This document shows, piece by piece, positions 1 through 5,521 of a stretch of DNA of 8,269 bases. Position 1 is the stretch's first letter. Every line of letters starts with the position of its first letter. The notes under the pieces were generated by a model. That model made no database searches. It saw nothing but the letters and a program-made list of their open reading frames with translations, and was not told the origin of the DNA. Source of the stretch: JALHNI01 sp031367405 (GTDB lineage: Bacteria > Acidobacteriota > Terriglobia > Bryobacterales > Bryobacteraceae); contig JANLPT010000341.1 of assembly GCA_031367405.1 (NCBI GenBank), forward strand, positions 1-8,269. The letters run 5' to 3'. Made by a program: the position numbers and the translations under genes.

Positions 1-19
1 ATGAGAAGCTCAAAACACC

Positions 20-1054
20 ATGTCTGATGCCATCCTAATCGTATCTTTCGGCGGGCCTGACGGTCCTGACGACGTCATGCCGTTTCTCGAAAACGTCCTG
101 CGCGGACGCAACGTGCCTCGCGAACGCATGCTCGAAGTGGCTGAACACTACCATCACTTCGACGGCCGCAGCCCGATTAATCAGCAGAACCGCGAGTTGA
201 TCGCCGCCTTGCGTGAAATGCTGGATCGCGAAGGCCCCCCCCTGCCGATTTACTGGGGTAATCGCAATTGGCATCCGCTGCTCCCCGACACATTCGCCCG
301 CATGAAAGAAGACGGCGTCACGCGCGCCATCTGCTTCATGACGTCCGCCTACAGTTCTTATTCCGGCTGCCGCCAATACCGCGAAAATGTGATCGCCGCC
401 CAACAAGCCACGGACGCCACGGGCATCGAAACGCTTAAGCTGCGAGTCTTTTACAACCACCCTGGCTTCATTGAGCCGATGGTGGAGCGCACCGCCGCCG
501 CCCTGGCCGCCGCTCCCGGTGCGGCCCTTCTATTCACCGCTCACAGCGTCCCCCTGTCGATGGCCGATACGTCCCACTACGTGCAGCAACTCGAGGAAGC
601 ATCGCGTCTGGTGGCCACCGGTGCCGGCTGCCCGGACTACCGTTTGGTCTATCAAAGCCGCAGCGGTCCGCCCACCCAGCCCTGGCTCGAGCCTGACATA
701 TGCCTCGCCATTGAACAGACGGCCTCCGCCGGTGCCACCCACGCCGTCGTCGTGCCCATCGGCTTCATCTCCGATCATCTCGAAGTCCTCTACGATCTCG
801 ACACGGAAGCCCGTCAAAAGGCCGCTGACCTGGGTATCGGTTTCACTCGGGTCTCGAGCGTTGGCACCGACCCCCGCTTCATCGCCATGATCCGCGAACT
901 CATCCTGGAGCGCTTAGATCCCGCCGTGCCCAAACGCGCTTGCGGCCTCTATGGTCCCAACCACGACATCTGCCCCATCGACTGCTGCCCCGCCCCCTCT
1001 CGCGTAGCCGCTCCGCCGCGCCCGGAGTCGCCGACCCGTGGGGGCGCGTCATGA
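20..1054 (+). CDS. hemH: Ferrochelatase
   Basis: Inserts Fe2+ into a porphyrin in the last or second-last step of heme synthesis, in the cytoplasm. At 344 residues it has full family length and begins with the typical SDAILIVSFGGPDGPDDV. The active-site His lies in FTAHSVP (H175) and the conserved Glu in SDHLEVLYDLD (E255). YSSYSGCRQY (112-120) and YQSRSGPPTQPWLEPDI (211-227) match actinobacterial-type enzymes. The tail has four Cys (C308, C318, C322, C323), resembling the C-terminal iron-sulfur ligands of the mycobacterial enzyme; C204 is a further candidate. An [2Fe-2S] cluster is therefore inferred, not shown. The sequence does not settle whether the substrate is protoporphyrin or coproporphyrin. 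A TGA at 2-4 could be the stop of an upstream gene, which would suggest an operon. The Shine-Dalgarno sequence is weak. The last 15 or so residues are low-complexity and Pro/Arg-rich. Confidence 0.96.
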   Translation: MSDAILIVSFGGPDGPDDVMPFLENVLRGRNVPRERMLEVAEHYHHFDGRSPINQQNRELIAALREMLDREGPPLPIYWGNRNWHPLLPDTFARMKEDGVTRAICFMTSAYSSYSGCRQYRENVIAAQQATDATGIETLKLRVFYNHPGFIEPMVERTAAALAAAPGAALLFTAHSVPLSMADTSHYVQQLEEASRLVATGAGCPDYRLVYQSRSGPPTQPWLEPDICLAIEQTASAGATHAVVVPIGFISDHLEVLYDLDTEARQKAADLGIGFTRVSSVGTDPRFIAMIRELILERLDPAVPKRACGLYGPNHDICPIDCCPAPSRVAAPPRPESPTRGGAS

Positions 1055-1074
1055 AAAGCTGGGGGCGGACCTCC

Positions 1075-1093
1075 GGCCCCGGCAAACGGGGCC
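1075..1093 (+). other. GC-rich hairpin after hemH
   Basis: A perfect 7 bp inverted repeat, GGCCCCG/CGGGGCC, with a GCAAA loop lies 21 bases after the hemH stop and touches the edge of repeat copy A. It has no T-tract, so it is not a standard intrinsic terminator. It could still slow or end transcription, or protect the 3' end of the hemH message. Confidence 0.4.
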
Positions 1094-1191
1094 ATCGCCG
1101 GGTATCCCCCGACTCTCCTGTAACCTATAGCAATAGAAAGTGTTAACCCCGGACCAATTTTCGGAACTCGCCCCCGTCCGTAATTCTTACG
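1087..1191 (-). repeat. Dispersed repeat, copy A (diverged)
   Basis: Read on the minus strand, this stretch aligns with copies B (4888-4990) and C (5288-5390). Shared blocks include GTTCCGAA, GGTTAA, CTTTCTATT followed by CTAT, and near the end GGATACCCGGCGATGGCCC. Over the last 96 bases the hand alignment needs no gaps and differs at about 28 positions, roughly 71% identity. All copies lie outside recognised genes, which suggests a mobile or structured non-coding element. The outer boundaries are approximate. Confidence 0.75.
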
Positions 1192-1428
1192 TCGAAGCTC
1201 GCCCATCCAAAAGACCTTCCCTCCGGGACGTACCTCCGCGCGCCCGCACCGGCATCACTCACTCACTCGCCGCAATTCCCACCACCGCAGACCACAGGAA
1301 CCTCACGAACCCATACAACGACTCTTCGCTCACGCGTTCCACATCGCTATGCCATTCGTGCCCGGCGAATTCGGTCTCATCGATCGGGGGGTCTAATTGG
1401 CTCCGATCATTTCGTCTACACTCTTCGT
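1192..1428. other. Intergenic region with no recognisable gene
   Basis: Between repeat copy A and the ankyrin gene I see no convincing coding sequence. There is a short run of CACT units near 1256-1267. A TACACT hexamer at 1417-1422, seven bases before the GTG at 1429, could be a -10 element for a leaderless message, but no good -35 partner is visible. The region probably carries the promoter of the next gene. Confidence 0.5.
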
Positions 1429-3333
1429 GTGACCCCTCATTTCGCCGCATTCCTCCTACCCCTCACGCTGCTCGGCGCGGAGATGGCCGAAATTCTTCCG
1501 CGGATTCGCCAAAATGACCTGGCTTGGCTGAACCAACAACCGGCCGCTGAACTCGTGGCCGCCAAGGACGCGCGCCAGAACACGCCGCTCATTTGGGCCT
1601 CATCCCTCGGTAGTCTCGAAGCCGTGCAAATCCTGCTCGCCGCTGGCGCGAATCCAAATGAGGCGAATGCGCTGGGTTTGACGCCCCTCATCGCCGCGGC
1701 GCCGGATGCGGCCAAGGTGAAGGCGCTGCTCGCCGCCGGCGCGCAAGTGAAAACCAAATCCAAGGTCGGCCAACACGCCCTGGTCGTGGCCGCGTCTAGC
1801 GCGCGGGGCGCCCCAAGCGTCCGGCTGCTGCTCGCCGCCGGTGCTGCGGCGAATGAGCCAGCCGCGCAAGGCGTCACGCCGCTGCTGGCCGCCCTGGGGG
1901 GATCGTGTTACGAAGAGTCGGTGCGATTGTTGCTGGCGGCTGGGGCCGATGTGAAAGCCATCGACGGCGGTGGCGGCGGCGCGGCGCACGGGGCGATTGC
2001 CTGTTCCCCGGCATTGCTCAAAGACATCTTGCAGCGCGGCGCGAACGTGAACCAGCAGAATACTTTTGGCGGCAAAGTGCGCCATGGCGACATCCAACTC
2101 AAGGGCCTCAGTCCGCTGATGCTCGCGTCCGCGCACTTCGGCCCGGCCATCGTGCGGGTGCTGCTGGATGCGGGCGCGCAGGTGAATGCCCGCGATGTCC
2201 GCGGGATGACGCCGCTGCTATTCGCCGTTTCGAGTGAGGACCAGAATGCCCAGGTCGTGCGGCTTTTGCTGGCTAAGTCGGCTGACCGGGCGGCGAAAGA
2301 CACGTCCGGCGAGGACGCCGTGGCCTGGGCGCGCAAATTCAACTCGCCTACCGTCCTCAAGCTGCTGGGGACGAAGGCACCCGCCGCCGCCAGTGGACCG
2401 CCCGTGCCAGGGCAGCGCGTACTGGGACCCGGTCTCCCGGTGGCTCTCAAAAAATTGGAGCAAACCAACGAGCAATTTTTCCAGGAGACGGGCTGCGGTG
2501 GTTGTCACCATTCGACGCTGCTCTCCTTTGCCGCCTCTCGTGCGCAGCGGGCCGGCCTCACCGTCCAGGCGTCGTTGGTGGAAGCGCGACGGCAACGGGT
2601 GAAGGGCCAGTTCAGCTCCTTCCTGCCCGGTTTGCAACAGATGCAGCCCCTCCCCGGCGATGTCGATTCGGGCATCTACGGCCTGCTCGAAGCGCAAAGC
2701 CTGGGCCTCGAGCGGTCGGTCGAATTCGAGACGCTGGCCCGCTACCTGTGGGCGAAGCAACTGCCGGATGGCTCCTGGTCCTCGCGCGGCATCAGCCGCA
2801 GCCCGATTGAGGAGGCCGACCTTCATCGCACCGCGCTCGCGCTCTGGCTGGTGCCGCAGTTCAGCGCGCCCGCCGCCAAATCCGCCGTGGACTTGATGAA
2901 GCGCGACGCGCTCCGCTGGATTGAAGCTCGCCCGGCCCTCACCACCGACGAACGGTCCATGAAACTGCTGGGCCTCAAGTGGGGCGCGGCTGCTGGGGCG
3001 ACGGTAAAAAAGGCGGCCCGCGGGTTGGCCGCACTTCAGAACGGGGACGGCAGCTGGGGCGGCAATCGGTTTCTGCCGGGCGACGCCTATTCCACCAGCT
3101 TGGCCCTGTTCGCCCTGCGCGAAGGCGCGGGTGCCGAGCCGAAGACACTCGCCAAGGCGGTGCAGTGGCTGCGGGCCACCCAACACGCCGATGGCACGTG
3201 GTTCGTCAAGAGCCGTGCCCCCAAGTTTCAGCCTTATTTCGAGTCAGGCTTCCCCTACGGACCCGACCAATGGATCTCCGCTGCTGCTACGGCCTGGGCC
3301 GTCGCCGCGCTCAGCGAGACCGGCGGCCAGTAG
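1429..3333 (+). CDS. Exported ankyrin-repeat / CXXCH heme / squalene-cyclase-like toroid protein
   Basis: A 634-residue protein of three parts. Residues 1-17 form a short hydrophobic, signal-like segment (AAFLLPLTLLGA) lacking a strong positive N-terminus. Residues about 50-312 hold seven or eight ankyrin repeats, recognised by recurring LLLAAGA, TPLL and DAGAQVNARD. After a Pro-rich linker comes one c-type heme motif, CGGCHH (C356, C359, H360). Residues about 411-632 look like an alpha/alpha toroid of the terpene-cyclase/prenyltransferase fold, with QW-like motifs LPDGSW (445-450), QNGDGSW (537-543) and QHADGTW (585-591). I see no DXDD cyclase acid motif, so cyclase activity is not supported. 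A CXXCH heme needs export, which supports the GTG start because it keeps the signal segment; the next ATG (1483) would delete it. No Shine-Dalgarno is visible. Role unknown; periplasmic binding or electron transfer is possible. The gene stands alone between non-coding stretches. Confidence 0.88.
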   Translation: MTPHFAAFLLPLTLLGAEMAEILPRIRQNDLAWLNQQPAAELVAAKDARQNTPLIWASSLGSLEAVQILLAAGANPNEANALGLTPLIAAAPDAAKVKALLAAGAQVKTKSKVGQHALVVAASSARGAPSVRLLLAAGAAANEPAAQGVTPLLAALGGSCYEESVRLLLAAGADVKAIDGGGGGAAHGAIACSPALLKDILQRGANVNQQNTFGGKVRHGDIQLKGLSPLMLASAHFGPAIVRVLLDAGAQVNARDVRGMTPLLFAVSSEDQNAQVVRLLLAKSADRAAKDTSGEDAVAWARKFNSPTVLKLLGTKAPAAASGPPVPGQRVLGPGLPVALKKLEQTNEQFFQETGCGGCHHSTLLSFAASRAQRAGLTVQASLVEARRQRVKGQFSSFLPGLQQMQPLPGDVDSGIYGLLEAQSLGLERSVEFETLARYLWAKQLPDGSWSSRGISRSPIEEADLHRTALALWLVPQFSAPAAKSAVDLMKRDALRWIEARPALTTDERSMKLLGLKWGAAAGATVKKAARGLAALQNGDGSWGGNRFLPGDAYSTSLALFALREGAGAEPKTLAKAVQWLRATQHADGTWFVKSRAPKFQPYFESGFPYGPDQWISAAATAWAVAALSETGGQ

Positions 3334-3340
3334 GGCGGCC

Positions 3341-3357
3341 GGGGACATCGCCGGGTA
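3341..3357 (-). repeat. Possible fragment of the dispersed repeat
   Basis: Sixteen of 17 bases match the terminal block of copy A (the complement of TACCCGGCGATGGCCCC, with one change). The following GTAAGAATT also resembles the opposite edge of copy A. It is short and GC-rich, so chance is possible. Confidence 0.25.
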
Positions 3358-3403
3358 AGAATTGGCCGTGATCCCGGGCGGGAGCGGTAATGGTGTCCGC
3401 ATA

Positions 3404-3409
3404 TATAAT
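3404..3409 (+). promoter_or_regulatory. Candidate -10 box for the toxin-antitoxin operon
   Basis: A perfect TATAAT lies in a locally AT-rich patch 75 bases before the antitoxin start. No good -35 hexamer sits 16-18 bases upstream. It would give a leader of about 65-70 bases. Such operons are usually repressed by their own antitoxin, but I see no clear operator palindrome. Confidence 0.35.
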
Positions 3410-3469
3410 TGGAGCGATTTCGAGTGCTTCGCTTACTTGCGATTGCTTCGATTGTGATAGGATGAGACC

Positions 3470-3474
3470 AGGAG
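3470..3474 (+). promoter_or_regulatory. Ribosome binding site of the antitoxin gene
   Basis: AGGAG lies 7 bases before a GTG (3482) and 10 bases before the adjacent in-frame ATG (3485). Both starts are usable and differ by one residue. Confidence 0.65.
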
Positions 3475-3484
3475 CAAAACAGTG

Positions 3485-3934
3485 ATGGAACAAGGAACAC
3501 TCGCACCAACACTGCCCTCTGAGGCCGAAGCGATTCTCGCCAAGGAAACCAGCCGTGTCCTCGCCGCCCGCGTCCAAACGGCGGATCCACTGCAGCTCCG
3601 CATGCTCGACGATCCAACTGCAGGCACCGTCAAACTACCGGCAACGGCGGTACGGATGCTCATCCAAATCTTGGAAGAGATGGCCCGGGGAAACGCGATG
3701 ACGCTGATCCCCGTCCACGCCGAACTCACCACCCAGCAAGCCGCCGGCATGCTGAACATCTCGCGGCCTTCGCTGATCCAGCTTCTCGACGAAGGCAAGA
3801 TCGAATATCGCCGGGTGGGCACGCACCGTCGCGTTCGATTCGAAGCCCTCATGGCCCACAAACGCCGCGCCGACGCCGAGCGCCGGGCCGTACTTGCCGA
3901 ACTCGCCGCATATGATCGAGAACTGGGGTTGTAG
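3485..3934 (+). CDS. HTH (excisionase-like) antitoxin of a PIN-toxin pair
   Basis: A protein of 149 residues. The C-terminal half carries an excisionase/MerR-like winged helix-turn-helix at about residues 80-128: ELTTQQAAGMLNISRPSL, followed by LLDEGKIEYRRVGTHRRVRF. This motif is known from antitoxins encoded just before PIN-domain toxins. The N-terminal half is helical and probably mediates toxin binding or dimerisation (inference). The C-terminal tail is charged and helical (KRRADAERRAVLAELAAYDRE). The likely role is to neutralise the downstream ribonuclease and repress the operon. The toxin start follows after a 42-base gap, so the two are probably co-transcribed. A GTG one codon earlier (3482) is an equally possible start. 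Confidence 0.85.
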   Translation: MEQGTLAPTLPSEAEAILAKETSRVLAARVQTADPLQLRMLDDPTAGTVKLPATAVRMLIQILEEMARGNAMTLIPVHAELTTQQAAGMLNISRPSLIQLLDEGKIEYRRVGTHRRVRFEALMAHKRRADAERRAVLAELAAYDRELGL

Positions 3935-3961
3935 CGCCCAACGGCTGCGTTATGCGTGTCT

Positions 3962-3967
3962 AGGAAG
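3962..3967 (+). promoter_or_regulatory. Ribosome binding site deciding the toxin start
   Basis: AGGAAG lies 9 bases before GTG 3977. The earlier in-frame GTG at 3956 has no purine-rich sequence ahead of it, so 3977 is preferred. Confidence 0.5.
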
Positions 3968-3976
3968 AACCCCTCG

Positions 3977-4570
3977 GTGGCTACATTCACAGCATTCTAT
4001 GACGCCAACGTACTCTACCCGGCGGAGTTGCGGAATCTGCTCATGCATCTCGCGCTCACCGGGCTGTTTCGCGCCAAGTGGTCAGCGGATGTCCACGAAG
4101 AATGGATCTCCGCTCTTTTGGAGAGACGGCCTGATCTGACGCGCGAGAAACTCGATCGAACCCGCGCGTTGATGGACCTGCATGCCACCTGCGCGCTCGT
4201 CACCGGCTATGAGGATCTAATCCCCGGTCTCCAACTGCCCGATCCTGACGACCGGCACGTCCTTGCCGCTGCCATTCGCGGACAAGCCGACGTGATCGTC
4301 ACAATGAACCTACGCGATTTCCCAATCGACGTTGTTGGAGCATTTGGGATTGAGGCCCAGCATCCCGATGAATTCGTTCTCCACTGGCTCGACCTCGCGC
4401 CCGAAGTGGTTATCGCAGCGGCAGAGAACCATCGGCAAAGCTTGCAGAATCCGCCCAGCACGGTGATCGAGTACTTAGATACTCTTGAGCGGCAGGGGCT
4501 GACCCAGACCGCGTCCGCGCTACGGAAGAACGGGATAGGGTACTTTTCCGAGGTTCCGCAATCGCCTTAA
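3977..4570 (+). CDS. PIN-domain toxin (PIN_3/VapC-like ribonuclease)
   Basis: A predicted RNA-cleaving toxin of 197 residues, paired with the HTH antitoxin just upstream. The N-terminus FYDANVLYPAELRNLLMH carries the first PIN acidic residue (D9). ADVHEEW supplies further acidic residues (E41/E42), and LPDPDDRHVLAAAI supplies the conserved Asp cluster near residues 89-92. The next strand, ADVIVTMNLRDFP, is typical of this family. The PIN catalytic acids therefore appear intact, so the toxin may be active. The preferred start is GTG 3977, which gives MATFTAFYDAN and has an upstream AGGAAG. GTG 3956 would add seven residues. The last 24 codons lie inside a segment repeated 519 bases downstream, where the reading frame is broken. 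The C-terminal part after about residue 135 is outside the PIN core. Confidence 0.87.
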   Translation: MATFTAFYDANVLYPAELRNLLMHLALTGLFRAKWSADVHEEWISALLERRPDLTREKLDRTRALMDLHATCALVTGYEDLIPGLQLPDPDDRHVLAAAIRGQADVIVTMNLRDFPIDVVGAFGIEAQHPDEFVLHWLDLAPEVVIAAAENHRQSLQNPPSTVIEYLDTLERQGLTQTASALRKNGIGYFSEVPQSP

Positions 4571-4598
4571 CGAGTCTCTTCAAAGTTGGGAGCCCATA

Positions 4599-4676
4599 AT
4601 GGAAACAGGTGCCATTCTACTGCCGAGCACACCCTTCGGAAGGATCTTCAGAGACTGCGGGACTACTGGGCATTGA
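4599..4676 (+). CDS. Possible 25-residue small ORF, first copy
   Basis: ATG follows GGGAG (4588-4592) with a 6-base gap, a good ribosome-binding arrangement. The frame encodes a short peptide starting METGAILLP and ending RDCGTTGH. The duplicate at 5119-5196 keeps the start, stop, length and ribosome site, with two synonymous and two amino-acid changes (T3I, S10I). No known peptide is recognised. Conservation may simply reflect a recent duplication, so coding status is uncertain. Confidence 0.25.
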   Translation: METGAILLPSTPFGRIFRDCGTTGH

Positions 4677-4887
4677 ACCTCACGCTTCGACGACGCGGCA
4701 AAATGTGGCGGCCCTCCGAACATAGGAGCCCCTGACGATCTAAGTAATGAAACTGAAAAGTGCCCGGTACTGAAGATCGTGATCACCGCACAAGAATAAG
4801 CCATCGACTTTACGATGACATACGAGAAAATCCTGCTGGCTGTCAGCGATACGCTTTTGCCCCATAGCTGGTGGGTTGCGGCATACT

Positions 4888-4990
4888 GAAAAATTCGGGC
4901 GAAGGAGTGTTCCGAAGAACGGAGATAGGTTAAGTCTTTCTATTCCTATGAGTTGGGGGCAGGTCGGTGGATACCCGGCGATGGCCCTGT
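4888..4990 (+). repeat. Dispersed repeat, copy B
   Basis: Nearly identical to copy C (5288-5390), with about three substitutions over 100 bases, and homologous to minus-strand copy A (1087-1191). The conserved end is GGATACCCGGCGATGGCCC. One frame is open through all three copies and aligns without gaps, for example VPKNGDRLSLSI here against VPKIGPGLTLSI in copy A, but it has no convincing start or ribosome site. Confidence 0.85.
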
Positions 4991-5011
4991 TGCCCGGCGA
5001 TGGCCCTGTTG
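4974..5011 (+). repeat. 19 bp tandem repeat, two units
   Basis: CCCGGCGATGGCCCTGTTG occurs twice in a row (4974-4992 and 4993-5011). It is the end block of dispersed repeat copy B. The second segmental copy begins five bases after it. Confidence 0.95.
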
Positions 5012-5015
5012 CCCT

Positions 5016-5090
5016 GGCTGACCCAGACCGCGTCCGCGCTACGGGAAGAACGGGGTAGGATACTTTTCCGAGGTTCCGCAATCGCCTTAA
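5016..5090 (+). pseudogene. Duplicated 3' end of the PIN toxin gene
   Basis: It matches the last 74 bases of the toxin reading frame including the TAA, with one extra G (CTACGGGAAG against CTACGGAAG), a GGATAGGG to GGGTAGGA change, and otherwise identical sequence. The inserted G shifts the frame, and no start or PIN core is attached, so this is a non-functional tail fragment. Confidence 0.85.
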
Positions 5091-5118
5091 CGAGTCTCTT
5101 CAAAGTTGGGAGCCCATA

Positions 5119-5196
5119 ATGGAAATAGGTGCCATTCTACTGCCGATCACACCCTTTGGAAGGATCTTCAGAGACTGCGGGACTACTGGGCACTGA
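5119..5196 (+). CDS. Possible 25-residue small ORF, second copy
   Basis: Duplicate of the small frame at 4599-4676, with the same GGGAG site six bases upstream (5108-5112) and the same stop position. The peptide begins MEIGAILLP and ends RDCGTTGH. Function unknown; it may be a by-product of the duplication. Confidence 0.25.
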   Translation: MEIGAILLPITPFGRIFRDCGTTGH

Positions 5197-5287
5197 ACCT
5201 TCAACGACGCAGCAAGAAAGTGACGGCCCTCCGAACATCGCAGCCCCTGACGCTTTTGCCCCATAGCTGGTGGGTTGCGGTATGACC

Positions 5288-5390
5288 GAAAAATTCGGGC
5301 GAAGGAGTGTTCCGAAGAACGGAGATAGGTTAAGTATTTCTATTCCTATGAGTTGGGGGCAGGTCGGTGGATACCCGGCGATGGCCCCGT
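5288..5390 (+). repeat. Dispersed repeat, copy C
   Basis: Nearly identical to copy B at an offset of 400 bases and homologous to copy A. It runs straight into the 20 bp tandem motif and then into the group II intron remnant. Confidence 0.85.
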
Positions 5391-5413
5391 GCTCCCGGCG
5401 ATGGCCCCGTGCT
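5374..5413 (+). repeat. 20 bp tandem repeat, two units
   Basis: CCCGGCGATGGCCCCGTGCT occurs twice in a row (5374-5393 and 5394-5413). It shares its first 14 bases with the 19 bp unit at 4974-5011 but has a different tail, so the two pairs probably doubled or were homogenised independently. Confidence 0.95.
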
Positions 5414-5435
5414 CCCGTCCATCGCTTAACCCGCC

Positions 5436-5509
5436 GAACCGCCGGATGCGGACCCGCATGTCCGGTGGTGTGGGAGGGGCGGAGCTGTGAGGCTTCCCCC
5501 TATCCCGAT
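5436..5509 (+). ncRNA. Orphan group II intron 3' end (domains V and VI)
   Basis: Domain V folds as ACCGC+CGGA (5438-5446) against TCCG+GTGGT (5461-5469), a TG bulge (5459-5460), an upper TGCG/CGCA stem and a GACC loop. Domain VI follows after a two-base linker: GGG-A-GGGG pairs with CCCC-TAT-CCC, leaving a candidate branch-point A at 5502, seven bases before the predicted 3' end CCCGAT (5509). The two-base domain V bulge, the short linker, the branch-A spacing and the terminal AT all fit bacterial group II introns. No reverse transcriptase/maturase frame or recognisable 5' end is present upstream, so this is a truncated relic. It ends 12 bases from the stop of the minus-strand regulator gene. 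Confidence 0.65.
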
Positions 5510-5521
5510 CCTGCAAATCCT

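Larger units (their letters stand above)
4497..5015 (+). repeat. Tandem segmental duplication, first copy
   Basis: This 519-base unit begins in the 3' end of the toxin gene (GGCTGACCCAGACCGCG) and runs through non-coding DNA to the 19 bp tandem motif. The second copy starts directly afterwards at 5016. Identity is very high in most blocks, with only scattered substitutions. This copy carries a 116-base stretch (about 4738-4853) that is absent from the second copy and bounded by ACG on both sides. Apart from the toxin tail and a possible 25-codon ORF, it contains no recognisable gene. Confidence 0.9.
5016..5413 (+). repeat. Tandem segmental duplication, second copy
   Basis: Repeats 4497-5015 but is shorter. 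It lacks the 116-base segment (CTGACG joins CTTTTGCC at about 5248-5258) and has a few small indels near 5200-5225. It ends at the 20 bp tandem motif, beyond which the intron relic begins. Confidence 0.9.

Noticed and set aside
949..1206. Minus-strand ORF of 85 codons across the end of hemH and repeat copy A
   Set aside because: It runs antisense into hemH and has no known domain. Its similarity to frames in copies B and C is explained by the repeat, reported separately.
1259..1450. Minus-strand ORF of 63 codons before the ankyrin gene
   Set aside because: No ribosome site was evident, there is no recognisable domain, and it overlaps the start of a well-supported plus-strand gene.
2218..3186. 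Minus-strand ORF of 322 codons antisense to the ankyrin/toroid gene
   Set aside because: The plus-strand frame has clear domains; the opposite frame is open because of high GC and has low-complexity composition.
4580..5081. Two overlapping minus-strand ORFs (74 and 113 codons) in the first duplicate copy
   Set aside because: No recognisable domain; the frames cover repeat DNA and the toxin tail copy, and they are not kept through the second copy's indels.
4497..5413. CRISPR array
   Set aside because: The repeats are long, unequal duplications plus two-unit tandems, without regular unique spacers or cas genes.
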